A stretch of DNA of 64,000 nucleotides, taken from positions 530,902 through 594,901 of the forward strand of contig NMRA01000043.1 of the NCBI GenBank assembly GCA_002633005.1, read 5' to 3'. The translations under genes were made by a program, and so were the position numbers. Of this stretch, positions 24,619 through 36,937 are shown piece after piece; positions within the stretch are counted from its first letter, which is position 1, and the number at the start of each line of letters is the position of its first letter. The notes under the pieces were generated by a model. That model saw only the letters and a program-made list of their open reading frames with translations, searched no databases and was not told the origin of the DNA. The stretch comes from Phoronis australis (Eukaryota; Phoronida; Phoronidae).

Positions 24619-25143
24619 TTGTAGTGTAGTATGATAGTGGAGACATTTGAGCCTGCAATAACGTTTATCATGTCTTACATCATAGATAAACAAAGTTTTT
24701 ATTCTCCTCAGACCAATGAGCTACTATTACTTAAGCAAGTCACCAATTCATGAAAAGCCTCAAAAATGACAAAAGTAGTTCCTTTACAAAAAACTCAGTC
24801 GTTGAGAATCAGAAAACTTGAAAATTTGTGTGTTTGATGTTACGTCATGATGTTATGAGTTTGTATTGTGGACTGCACTTGCCCAGAGCCGCGGGGAATT
24901 GTCAAACAACAAGAGCCTGTTTCATGCAAGTGAATATGCTTTTGCTCCCGATACACAAATGCTTCAGAAAGGTTTACCCAAGTAATGAGTGCATCACAGT
25001 CTAGAAATTGTAGTAATCATCTCGGTAACTAGCAGATGTTTGTATGTTCTCTGAGACTTTGCACTTTTGCTGGAGTGAGATTTGATTATCTTTCAGAAAT
25101 AGTTGTGTGCAACATAAGGTCAAATTTCAGGCTTAGGTCTTAG

Positions 25144-26913
25144 AGGAGAATGCCACCCGATTTAATTAGTCTTTTTTACCGTTTTAATTGGTCTGTCTAT
25201 ATCCACATCACCTCATATACGGTCCTACCTCGTCGAGAGGTGTCGCGTTAACCTGTGAGGAAGGTGAGAAATGACACAGCGACGTCAGTAGTTCTTCAGC
25301 AGAGTGAGTGCCGCTTGTGCAAGCTGCGAGGAATGTGGGTGTATCGTTTTTTCAATTTCCTCGAGATCCCATAATGCTTTGGAAGTGGCTCGCAGTAGTG
25401 AAGAATGAAAAGTACGCCGTTAATACCATGTATGAGGCCGTGAAACTCTTCTCCGTGTCTCTGAGTAGCCTGCATTTTGTCGGATCTGTTGTTGATCAAT
25501 TTTTGATAATGGAGAATTGTAGTTGGCCATGAAAACTTAAACAATAACAATTAATTCAAGACTTGAAAACATAACGTTTTATACAACATATTTGATGACT
25601 GACTGGTTCGTGAGGTTTCTGTTTGGTCTTCTGGGTGAAGGATGTTTCCGCCAGTTCTTTTTCGCAGCTCTAAAAAAACGTCATAAGCACCTTTTTTAGA
25701 TACGGGGCAAAGTCAGGATGGTCCGTTGGGACACATCTGCGCTTCTCCAAGTATTCGTTTCACTTGCAGAATTTCGTGGCAGCAAACGCAAGCGGCAGTC
25801 ATTTCCATCATTGTGCTGTTAGCTCACTGACATCATGATGAGTCATTCAAACGGTTTTCGGAACTATCCATGTGTTCCGTTGTCTGTTTATTATTTCTTG
25901 ATTAGTGTATTCCTGTGAAACCTAACTATCGACCTGTGAAGACTTCATTGAATGAGCATTCGTCTAAGTCGGGATTGCGAGTTGCCATGTTGACGTTTTT
26001 ATTGTGCGTTCTGTTTCAAAATGAATTATTCTCACCCTAACAATGCTTTTATAAAACAAAGTCTGTCTCATTAGATACAATTTGTAATGTCTTGGAGTGT
26101 TCGTGAGTGCAAATGCTTTGAAAAGCCACCAATGAATAAATCACTGCATTACTGGCTTTAGATGCACAACTTTAGCTCTAACGGTTCTGTGAAAGGGTAA
26201 CCTGACTTCGCGGCCCCCGACGAGCTAGTAAGTAGATTTTCAGTTTCGCGGCTAATTCACCAAAATAATCGAGTGCACATTTTTTCTTTGGCTCATTAGT
26301 AAAATCTTTTTGTGACTGGAAGTTCAGTTTTCAACTTCAGCTGGTTTATGTTCGTGATGTCTTCAGTCCGGCCGCAATGGGCCTTATGGGGTTCCGAGCC
26401 ACTGGCAGGGATAGCAAGCATTTTGTGTGTTTAGAACTGAAGAAATCGCAAGTCTAAAATTACAAAAGGCAGTTATGTTCTCCTGTCTGTATTTCACGGA
26501 CGAATAATTTGAATTTATCTCCGAACAGACCCCAAACTCCCGCGACCCGACCTTGGTAAATTGGCCTACCGGACTTTGTAGGCTATGGAACGTTCAAATA
26601 CCTTAAAATCTGTAACAGCGAAATAAAATAACACATGTTTATTCAATAACTTGATGTTTTCGTAAGTGTTGTACGTCGAATTTTGATTATTTATTGGTGT
26701 AAAACGATGAGTTTTAAGCGATAAGCTGCCACCAGCAAGCGTGTTGTGAATTGGTGGACAGACTGCATTCAAACCTCTGATATCATTGGTTAATTTCAGC
26801 ACCTCTGTCTGCCATCAGGTGTCGGGTAAAAGAGCTGTACTTGCTGTTATCGAGTGGAACTTCTCGATCTAAATGGATACAAAATAGGTTGTTTTTTTGG
26901 GTGGCATTCTCCT
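25144..26913. mobile_element. Kolobok-like DNA transposon relic (TTAA target)
   Basis: A perfect 15-bp terminal inverted repeat, AGGAGAATGCCACCC at 25144-25158 and its reverse complement at 26899-26913. The flanks are TTAG on the left and TTAA on the right, i.e. a TTAA target with one change. A TTAA target plus a THAP-domain ORF inside (25308-25532) is the combination known for the Kolobok superfamily. A second, truncated end of the same family at 37782 also starts right after TTAA. The element is 1.77 kb and its transposase is no longer intact. Confidence 0.75.
25308..25532 (+). pseudogene. THAP-domain relic of the Kolobok-like element
   Basis: The open frame reads VPLVQAARNVGVSFFQFPRD then PIMLWKWLAVVKNE, which follows the THAP pattern of short loop, FxxFPrDp and a Trp-containing helix. 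A later SLHFVGSVVDQFL matches the C-x2-H-F tail with Cys replaced by Ser. The N-terminal zinc-binding cysteines are also absent. There is no ATG: the frame opens after a stop and its first codon here is GTG. The rest of a transposase was not recognised downstream. Confidence 0.6.
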
Positions 26914-27381
26914 TTAAGCCAACTTTCATGAAACAGTCCCAGTTATTGAATCATGTGCTGGGCCTATGTTAGTGATGCGTTGTTTGCGTCTAGTGTTGAT
27001 GCTGCAACAGCTGATTTTCCATCATGTTATTTTGGCCAATTGCAGTCGAAGCCATGCGGTGTGTAAAAGGTATGGTTGTGTCATTCAGGATCTGTGCTCA
27101 GGCAAACTTGCATTATTTCTAGTTTTAGAGCATAATTAGTCATGTGACATGTTAGCGGATCACATGAAAGCTGCGTCCAAGGCAGTGTCGTGTTTGGACA
27201 AACTGTGCCATGCAGTCATGGCCACATTAGTGCGCAGTAATTGCCACGTCATATGCATCAAGTATGAAATGAAGCACGTTATGTGCGTAGATTTAAAAGT
27301 GTGATTTTTGCAGTATATTTATTCTAAGTTATTTGAATAGGAAGCAAAGCACCAATAGTAAATTTTTTTTTTTGTTCACAG
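26914..27381. other. Upstream flank or 5' intron of NCK
   Basis: Ends in a T-rich tract and TTCACAG acceptor (AG at 27380-27381) that opens the NCK coding exon, so at least the right part is intron. The 5'UTR exon and promoter of NCK were not identified. Confidence 0.5.
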
Positions 27382-27408
27382 GTCCAAGCTGTATCTACTC
27401 GAGGCAAG

Positions 27409-30400
27409 ATGGCGGACGACACACAATATGTGATCGCCAAGTACGACTACAAAGCTCAGGATGTGGAGGAATTGGATATCCGAAAGAATGAGCGACTTGT
27501 CCTTCTGGACGACAGTAAGATTTGGTGGAAAGTGCAAAATGCCAAGAACCAGTCTGGCTTTGTGCCCTCCAACTATGTAAAACGATCAAGGCCTTCCATA
27601 TTAGCTAGTCTCAAAAACACTCTGAGGAAAAACAAAGGAGAGCAGAAATCGCCTTGCACCACGCCTCAGATGGCCAATCGAAATGGTAGTATAAATTCCA
27701 ACGAACAACAGAATGGTGAAGACTCGGCAGAGCAAGCAATTGTGAAATTTCCATATCAGGCAAAGGAAACGGATGAGATCTCATTAGTCAAGGCTGAACA
27801 GTTGGTTGTGTTGAAAAAGTCTTCGGATGGCTGGTGGAAGGGACGGAAGGCATCAAATGAGTGCGGTTGGTTCCCGGCCAACTATGTGATGGTCCTTGAA
27901 CGTGAGCAGGCTGATATTGTTGAGCCAACGTACTACTCAACACCTGCTGAGTCTAGTAGTCTTCGTGGTGACAGCCAAGAGGTTGTGGTGACACTATATG
28001 CGTTCACAGGCAACGCATCATCTGAGGAATTGAACTTTGACAAAGATGAACAGCTGGTGGTGATTGACAGGTCAGACCCCAACTGGTGGCGCTGTCGGAA
28101 CGCCCAGGGTGACGTGGGGTTGGTACCGCGCAACTATGTACAGGTACTAACGGAGGACAGTATGACGTCACCACATATTATGGGCACTCCCACGCACTCG
28201 CAGTCAACGACTAGCAGCTTTAGTGGTGGCCACCTTTCCAACGCTTCTCAGCAGGGGTTTGGTGAGGGTCTGGCCAGTGACTTTAAGCACAAGTTCAAAA
28301 TATCTGGCGAGTTTGCTGAGAAGGACTGGTTTTTTGGCAAGATCACGCGCCATGACTGCGAGGAGCTGCTGAACACACATGGGGAAAATGGTGACTTCCT
28401 GATACGAGAAAGTGAAACTAATGTAAGTAGAAACAACACAGTGTTATCAACGGATTATTACTTGGGAAGATTGGAAATGGGTCAAGAAATAATAAAGCTC
28501 TTGGGATGATCTCAGGCATTATGTCCAACATCTCATGAAAAAATTACAATTATTTGTATGTTCATATGGCTTTATATGTTTCAAGCAGTGGAAGCCATGT
28601 TTGTATTTATTCTTTAGCTTCATGACTTCCAACAGTATTTTGAAAAGCTGGATCCATGGAAGGTATTTATCATTAAAAATGCTGGGCTCAATCGCGATCT
28701 CATAGTGTGTTTTGCATCTTGGTGAAAATCCCAAGCCGACACGTGCACATCCGAGCACGTACTGAAAGTACTACAAGAAATGTAGGCGCCAGTTGGATTC
28801 ATTCGGGCAAAAAGTCCGAGCCACTTGTTTATGAGTTATATACACAGATGAGCCAGCGTGGAATTTTAGGCCAGAGAGACAGAATTGGTTATTACTAGTA
28901 CTTAGTACACACGAAACCCCTAACTTTGCGTTCGACTAAAAAAACTCCATTCGAGCATTTTGGTGCACCGGCGAACAGTTCAGATATTTCATTTTCAGCT
29001 GTTGCCGGCTATGCATCATTTGTAGGGACCAGGGCACTCACACTTCGGCGACCTCGGTTTCAATTTAGCAACCTGAGAATTTTTCTAGATTTCATTCAGC
29101 AAGTTGACGTTATGTTAATTGTTGAGCCCTGTGAAAATAAACTTCATTTCACCTCAACCCTCAAACAAGTCATTCTTAGTGCTTGACCGATTTCAAATTC
29201 TTTGATCTTTAAAACTATTAGTTGTCATGATAGTTGTTTTCTCAACCTAGTGTTAGCCTGTGTTTTGTGTTGATCAGCTTCAGAGTCAGTTTCACATAAT
29301 ACATTCAATTCCATGACCTTTGTGCTGTTAGCTGGATGTGATAGAAAACCATTATGTTTTATGAAAACACTTCAAAATGGCATTCAGGTCAGACGTACAA
29401 AATGAATTATATGCACCAACTGTGCTTGATGTTTAGCTGTTTTAATTACCTGAAGTAGCTACACCCTAGCCCGCACATGTGGAGTGCGTGGCCAAAGTTC
29501 ATTCAATTCCCTGGTAAAAGTACTCACTTAGTCTTGTTCAACAGTGTAGGCAAGTTAGTATAAATAATTACATGATTGACATTTGGCAACTTTGGCATGA
29601 ATGCGTGTTGTTCGTTGGAGGAATTCAGCTTGATAAATCATTCATATCTTGATCATTAGTATGCCTAATTAAGCTTTGTCACCTTGGTGTAATATATCAG
29701 TGATGAGTACTTAGCCCATTGGTTCACTCGCCAACATAGCTAAAAGGGTACTGGATGCGTGGAAGCTCACTTGATGGTCGCCGAGATGGCCAGCGAGTTT
29801 TCAGAGCTGTTAGGCACTTATCGTTTCTCTGCTTTGTGTTCAAAGAAACCCATATTCTCCTTAGTGTCATGTTTTTAATTGACTATTAGCCTTGTCTGAT
29901 GCATCATTCGAAATAATTTCGTTTCAGTTAATTTTCAAAACAGTAAAGGCATGGAAACTAAATTTTGAGTTGTACTGCCTTGTTGTTGCATATGAATCAG
30001 CAACACTGCATCGTTTTTCATGGGCGCTCTACATAGTCTCGTAATTGGAAACGGTACATACCACTAGTCATATATGAACTTCCTTTTTGGGCGACAACAA
30101 GTTTAGTTTTTAAAGCAATCAATTCTTTCGTTGCAGTTTTGATGTTTACTCGGTTCCAAAATTTCAGACAGGCATGGTGAGGTCACAAGAAACTTTTCGA
30201 ATGACCTATTTTTCAAATATGGCATATGAAGATTGATTTCTTAATTATGTCATTCAAACTAAGTCAAAGAGTATCTGCGTATATAACGGGCCCCGCCCTC
30301 AGCCCCATCCTCAATCCCGCTCTCCGCCAAGTGCTGCCACTTTATACTTTTTGGAAGTATATTTTTTGTGGCATAAATCATAACGTATACTTTTTCCATA

Positions 30401-33109
30401 CTTTTTGGGTGTTCCTATTTTTGTTGCTTTCAGTCTCCAGTCTCGTTATTGGTATAGCATTACTCATTAACAGTGCTGATCAACAGAGTCCAATAAGAGA
30501 TAAAGCCACAGATGCCAAAAACAAAACTGCCATTAGGAGCTACCACAGTAGTTAAAGCTGCTCATGCCAAATTTAATAAAGATCTTGCACAAGCAGAAAA
30601 ATGCCACTAGGAGTGCCACAGTAGTTGGAGCTGCCTGAAGGTCTTAGCCAGCTGTAACGGCAAAATTATACTTTTTTCGTGACAACTTGAATACTTTTTT
30701 CAATTTTGGTGAGTGGCCACACTGGCATCCCCACCCTCAGCCCCTAAAGTGTAGTCTGGGTAGATCCTTATATTTTTGCTGTCTTGGAAAAATTGTTTGT
30801 CAGCCATTAAATGTGGTTTATCACTGTTGTTTGGTAGCTTCATCCTGGAAGGGCTCATTTAATTTACCTCAAATCAATAGCATTCCATATGGCTTTTGAA
30901 GTTGATGATGTCAGTGTTCCAGGAACTAAAAATAAACCCAATCAAGAGCTTTGTTTATTGCTGGCTGAATTGACTGGTGATTGATCAATTAGCCAAACAC
31001 ATCCAACTTGTGAGTTGGCAATGTTTGTTTTGTTGGCCTTTACTTTTGTTTATGGGGGATTTTTCATAGGTGAAAGTTGACAATATCATGCCCTGGCTCT
31101 GTGTTGCTTGTATACTAAGTAGCTGTACTAAAGGTCAATAGGAATGCCTACCAGAATACTGTAGTGTTTTTATACACTTGATGAAGGGAAGAAACACTAA
31201 ATAGCAGTTTTAGTATGTTATCTTCTGGGGTTCTTGTTCAGCACTGCCTTCCAAGTGTTCTAAGTTGTTATGATTCTACATGTGTAGCATAGTGATGGGC
31301 TGTAATAAAATAGGTCAAGTTGTTATGACTGTTGAGTAAGAGCTGCTGGTTACTGGTGTCAAGTGAGACTCTTTGCTGGTCTTGAGTTTGTGGTCATTTC
31401 CGCTGCCTGACCATCTCTTTGTGTCAGGACTCCAGCAACTAGATACACCCTTACTAATGACAGCTTGTTAGATGACTCACTCTTCAGTCATCTTGTACAG
31501 GTCTGATGTGGAAATGAAGAACTCCCCCAAGTCTTGTAGAAAGTGATACAAGTCACTGTGGAACTTTTGTCCTCTGGCGATGGGGGAGAGGGGGGAGGTC
31601 TCTGCCATATGACTGCAGACATGGGTTAGAGTTCACATCACTGACATGGTGCATGTCAACATGGTGCCTCGTCACAGGATATTGTGGTTAACAAACTAAT
31701 TCTTAGTCTATTTAGCACATGATAATGGTGCACACAAGTCGAACATGAAGTCGGATATTCAGTTTCTGAAAAATAGATACATGACAGTTATTTTTGGTCA
31801 TCTGCCTCAAGCCCATCTTCAGGGAAATTTGGGAGCCATGGTATTGCAGACTGTGTTCTGTGCAAAATGGGGATGTTAGAGAATATGTTGTGTGCTGCAG
31901 GCATTGTGTTTTGGTAATGAGATACACTGCAGCAGGTACCCTGTTGGATCTGGTCAAGCACCACATGGGCTTAGGCGGCTACTGAACTGATGTGCCACTA
32001 TTCAGAATGAACTACCAAATTTGTCACTGTCCAGCCTTCAAATAAAATTTGTCACTTAGTATAGAGTTGCGATGTATGCAAAGAAATCTATCCCAACTCC
32101 TGAAATTGTAGTGCCATGGTTTTGTCTTGCTGTACATTCACTTATTTTAGTATCAAACAAGGTATAGAAGGATGATTTGAGTAAAAGAACACTATGCTAA
32201 TGTTGTGCTTTGTTTTGTTTCAATGTACTGTGAACATTTTGTCAGAGTTCAAGGATTAGTTGCTTTGTCATCCAGGTCTTGTGACTGATGACATCACTGA
32301 GACTGGAAATTTGTTGTTGCCTGGCCCAAGTTCTTGACAACAGAGATAGCAGCCATCTAAACTGTAACTCATAGAATGAAGTTGAACAGTAGTTGTATTT
32401 GTTTGCAATATGCAACAGTAATACCTGAGTGACCGAGATCCTTGACTAGGTAACATTTTGTTGTTCTGCAAACATGTGGTCTATTGGATATTAAGTCTTC
32501 ACTTATAGCGTGGTACCAAAGGTGACAAGTTAAGTGAAGAAGCTTGTGTATCAGTTGTCAGGGTCTGTTACCAAACTGGACGTGGCTTGCATGTCAAAAT
32601 CATACAACTGCATTTTAGAAGCTGCATACTTCTCAGCCCATTTCTGTACCCAAGATAATCGAGCTTGGCTGAGACTCAACTCTTGTCTCAAAAATTGATT
32701 GCATGTCACTGTTGGTAGTGAATTTTCAAATTTCATACTATAGATATGATTTGTCATATTCAAGTCGAGCTTCCAGTAAAGTTTGGTAGTCTCTGGACCT
32801 GTTCTTGTCTTGAGTCAATAATTGTGATTAGCACAAGTGCTGTGACCTAAATATTTGAGTATTCGTTTCCTACTTCATTCTAAGTTGACGTTGACTATTT
32901 TTCAGGTTGGAGATTACACAGTCACTCTCAAGGCACCCAATCGCAACAAACACTTCCGCGTTAAATGGAACGATGGTCGCTACTGCATAGGTCAGCAGAG
33001 CTTTGAAACGTTGGACGATCTGGTTGACCACTACATACGACATCCAATTTATAAACATGACGACGAACGGTTGTTCCTAATAAAACCTTTCGTATATGTA
33101 GAACCATGA
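27409..33109 (+). CDS. NCK: Nck/Dock SH3-SH3-SH3-SH2 adaptor, complete coding sequence in two exons
   Basis: Cytoplasmic adaptor that docks on phosphotyrosine through SH2 and recruits actin regulators (WASP/WIP, PAK, DOCK-type partners) through three SH3 domains. Coding exon 1 is 27409-28422 (338 codons) inside an exon that opens at 27382 after TTCACAG. ATG context is AAGATGG. Donor is AAT|GTAAGT. Coding exon 2 is 32906-33109 after TTTTTCAG, phase 0, ending TGA. The total is 405 aa against about 377-380 in human NCK1/2, the extra length being in linkers. SH3-1 spans about 6-59 (ALYDY-type start as AKYDYKA, WW at 39-40, GFVPSNYV), SH3-2 about 109-164 ([13 protein letters not shown]), SH3-3 about 190-248 ([14 protein letters not shown]) and SH2 about 307-402 (WFFGKITR, the FLIRES phosphotyrosine pocket at 330-335, then HFRVKW and YCIGQ). 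The 4.5-kb intron splits SH2 just after FLIRESETN. If the intron were not removed, translation would run 28 more codons and stop near 28509, losing most of SH2. Confidence 0.97.
28423..32905 (+). other. NCK intron within the SH2 domain
   Basis: Starts GTAAGT and ends TTTTTCAG. It contains no supported exon. A small minus-oriented piece of the CTCF-motif repeat lies at about 30460-30640 (GCCATTAGGAGCTACCAC and TGCCACTAGGAGTGCCAC). A segment at 28960-29130 resembles an old dispersed repeat. Confidence 0.8.
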
Positions 33110-36100
33110 CAATGACCATGGATTTGGGAAAAGAGAGTAGCATATTTAAAAATTATGTATCTGTTCTGAAACAAATTCTGTGCGAGGCCGAGCAGTTGAC
33201 AAACAACGGGAAGCAGTTATCTTAAGCTGCTCTGAACGAAATTGTTAATATTTATCAAAATGTGACATTGATGCTGTGTATGTGATCGACTATTTTTGGA
33301 AGATTAATTTTTTGTAAGGAAGGACAATGTCAGTGGAATTTCAAATGGTTATGTTGTTTTCTCTGTTAGTGAACATAGAAGTAAGGTTGTAAAATAGTTA
33401 TTTATGATTTGATCAAGAGGAATTGTGTGAAGAATCACATTGTTAATTATTGTGAGAAGAATCACTCCGTTTATTATTTAGCTGCTGTTCTGTTATGTAC
33501 CTTACTAATTTCACTAACTTGTGACTTTTCTTTTCTGTGGTAAAAAGGCAAGAATTCAAAATACATTTACATTGGTTTCATTGACCATCCCATAAGAGAA
33601 GATAAGTAGCTCCCGTGCTGCCAAAGCTTGTTTCTGTGTGACTGCAAAGTGATTTTGAAAATGAGTTTTCAGTTACCCCGTTAGCTTAATTTGAACTATG
33701 AATAGTCAGCGGTTAGTTCGTTTCCTCACCACATGGATCGCTGTAATGGGAAAAATAGTGTCAAAGCAGGCTCATTCTCATCATTGAAGATTGATGCAAC
33801 AATAAATACTCTCCTCCTTCGCCTCCGCGAACTTGTCCTTGAAGTAAGCGATCTGGCTACAAAAGTGCCGGATGAAAACCTTCAGTTTTGGAGTAACTCG
33901 TCCTGGCGACAAAGCATTGGCTATAGTGACACTTAAATCCATTGGCATTACTGGCGTTTTCAGCAGTTGATGAACAGGATTTTGTTATTACAAGTGGGTG
34001 GCATGTTCTACTCAGCTATCTGAATTGAGTGTTGGAACTAATATTATGTTAGCTGTGCTTTTGTGGTACTAGACTTTCAACACATGTATTGTAAGGAAAT
34101 GGGATTTTCCCTCAAATTTCTGCTTAATGATGCCTTGTGTTGGCTGGCCTATTTACTGGGCTGGGTGTTATCAGAATATTTTGTATCTCCACATGTCCTA
34201 TAGATCTAGTCTAAGATTAACTATCGTACATGATAAAAGACTTAATTTCTTCAATATTTGGACTTCCATTTTTGGACAATGCTGTTTTATCTAAGGCCAT
34301 ATCCCCGGTAATAACTGAGACGTTCGTCTGGAAGTCATTGAGAATGTGACTTTGTTTTCTATGAGAGCATTGTATTGTTACTGGCATTAACTTTTTTAGT
34401 GTTGATATTCACATGTAACTACCAAAGAGGGGGAGTATGGCTTTGGACAAAATGGGTCTTTATACCATTTTTGTCATTGAAGTTACTTAAGCTGGATTCT
34501 AGTTCAGCAAAGATAATACTTTTGCGCATCTGATAATGTTTGAATAAATCCCTTGCATTTTTTTTTAAATTTGTTCATGAAGGAATTTTATTTCTCTACA
34601 AGTTTCAGTCCATGTTGTTGATTTTTTAAGCTTGGGGAAATAAGGTTGTGACATTAGCTATACTGTGTCATGTTGAAAGATAAGAATCCTTCTGCATAGT
34701 GTTCATCAAGTCACTTAAGCTGGATTCTAGTTCAGCAAAGATAATACTTTTGCGCATCTGATAATGTTTGAATAAATCCCTTGCATTTTTTTTTAATTTG
34801 TTCATGAAGGAATTTTATTTCTCTACAAGTTTCAGTCCATGTTGTTGATTTTTTAAGCTTGGGGAAATAAGGTTGTGACATTAGCTATACTGTGTCATGT
34901 TGAAAGATAAGAATCCTTCTGCATAGTGTTCATCAAGTCACATTGATTTGGTGATAATCTGTCATTGTTGTGATGATATTTTGCTTTATTTAAATTTGTT
35001 TCCTTTCCAGAATTTTGTGTCATCTCACTGATAATTTGTTAAAAAATGAGTGTCAGATTTACATTTGGTACATCTGTAACTTCCTTTTAGCATGGACAGA
35101 ATTCTAGGATATTCGTTATCAAAGCAAGTATTGAACCTGCTTTTAAAGTTTTGCATGTACAGGTTTTTACCTGTCGACTAGAGGGTAACTTGAGCCATCG
35201 GTCTTGCGTGATTAATGACCAATGCTTTGTTGTTAATGTTGACCACTCATCCAAATTAGTTAACCATGAAAATGATGCACCCCAGTATTGTTTCCAGTGA
35301 CGACTTTATCCTCGTGTATTCTATGAAGCTTATGGGAAGAAGGCAGGCTATTGTTTTAAAAAGTAGTGTAAAGTAGTCGATCTTCTAAGAGGCTGTCGGT
35401 ATGTAACAACTCTGTGTCCAGTATTTTTTTGTCTATAGGATGAGTTATTAGTCTGTGGGTGAAATAAACAACTACATGCTCCCTCACAACCCCTTGTGTA
35501 CTAGAAAAATAGTTTGATCCAAAACATTTGTAACGTTGCATCTATTTTCATTTTTCCAAATCATCTTGGATTAATATATGTCCCACTGCCTATAATTGTT
35601 CAGTGCCCTGTGTGTGTATGCACACCAAGCATGAGTTGACCATACTTTGTTGGGAGATTCTTGAGAACCTGCCAAAAGTCTAGCCATACCCTAGACTGGT
35701 GTGTATCTTGGCTATTGGTACCTACTTACATGCACTTCACAGTGACCCATCAGTGAAGTTCTAATATGGTAGATGTGTTGCTTGTGTACCTTGATTGTTG
35801 CTAATTTCTTTGTAAGACTGTTATACACTAGTGTCTGGTCAACTATTTTCTATGCTCTGTTCATTGTTGTAATTGTTGTTTGCTAAATACAGAAAGTACA
35901 AAGTAGTGAATGTTGTATTTGTCACAGCTACACATCACCTTGGATTGTTTGGGCTTGATTTTTTTTCCGTATGTCACGTGCAGAACGTTTTGTGCCAAAT
36001 TTTAATGCCCATTCAACCCTGATTTTCCTGGTTTTGCACAGGGTTGGTCAAGTTTGTTATGAATCTGTTGTAGCAGTTTTCTCTGTAAATAAAAGTGTCT
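33110..36100 (+). other. NCK: Candidate NCK 3'UTR and downstream region
   Basis: Non-coding AT-rich DNA directly after the NCK stop. Candidate polyadenylation signals AATAAA occur at 33801, inside both copies of the 228-bp duplication (about 34544 and 34772), and at 36088, so the 3'UTR could be about 0.7 to 3 kb long. Which signal is used cannot be told from sequence. Confidence 0.45.
34485..34941 (+). repeat. 228-bp tandem duplication
   Basis: Two adjacent copies, beginning ACTTAAGCTGGATTCTAG at 34485 and 34713, identical apart from a one-base length difference in a T/A run. Each contains GAATAAATCCCTTGCA and a TTTTTTAAGCTTGGGG stretch. The identity implies a very recent duplication or an assembly join of two haplotypes. 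Confidence 0.95.
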
Positions 36101-36924
36101 GATTCACCAGGTAGTTGCAGCCACTGCTGCAATGAAACTACTTTCAAAGTGATTTGCAGTCTAAAGTTCACACTCATATTTGTGGTAGCTTAGTTGTATA
36201 CTGTAAAACCCAGCATACTAGCCCATTGGCTAAAATATATGTGGTACAGTATGTAGTCAAATATCAGGACTTGTGTTTTGAATTTCTCAGAAGAAACTGT
36301 TGTTTTGCCATTTTGAACTTTGCCAATCCATGATGATTTGTGTTTTTTCATGGTATGAGCTTTTTCCTTTTATCCAGTAAATGTTTTATAACATCCTTTG
36401 ACTGCACGGTGATTAAGTTAATTTGCTAGTTGAAAAATGCTACTCACCCATGGGTGTGTATATAATATATAATAATATGTTTAGCCACGTGTAATTATCA
36501 TGTAAAGCCCGATCGTTGGCTTCTGTATGTTTGCAACTAGATCGAGTACAGTGACAGAAAAGCTAATGCATTTATTACATTTTCATCAGTAACAGTTATG
36601 CAAATTCAGGACACAATCGAAGTTTTGTGTAAGGCACCTCGTTGATAGATTTGCGTACATAAAACTGCTCTAACCGCGTGCTGTTGTCCAACAGCTACGT
36701 GTATGACCGTATGACCCTCTCTGGTTTCTCGTTTGACAATATCAAATAGTTTTCAATTCAATTTTATTCAAATCTAAAGTCTCCCAGTATGTGTGAAAAT
36801 ATAAATAGTTTTTTTCCAAAACTAGTTGCAACTTTTTATGGTTAAAATTGAAAGACGTCAGGTGTGAAAAGGATTACGCACAATTCAATAGGTGTTTCCC
36901 CCAAGAAGGGGATTTCCATCTCAG

Positions 36925-36934
36925 GTCACGTGAC
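36925..36934. promoter_or_regulatory. Extended palindromic E-box immediately before the NXT start
   Basis: GTCACGTGAC, a perfect 10-bp palindrome with the CACGTG core, lies three bases before the NXT ATG. Such sites bind USF and MiT/TFE-type bHLH-zip factors in animals. Its position implies either a very short 5'UTR with transcription starting at or near the site, or a site inside the leader. Function is inference. Confidence 0.5.
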
Positions 36935-36937
36935 AAA

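Noticed and set aside
27933-28439. Minus-strand ORFs opposite NCK
   Set aside because: Antisense shadows of the conserved SH3/SH2 coding exon.
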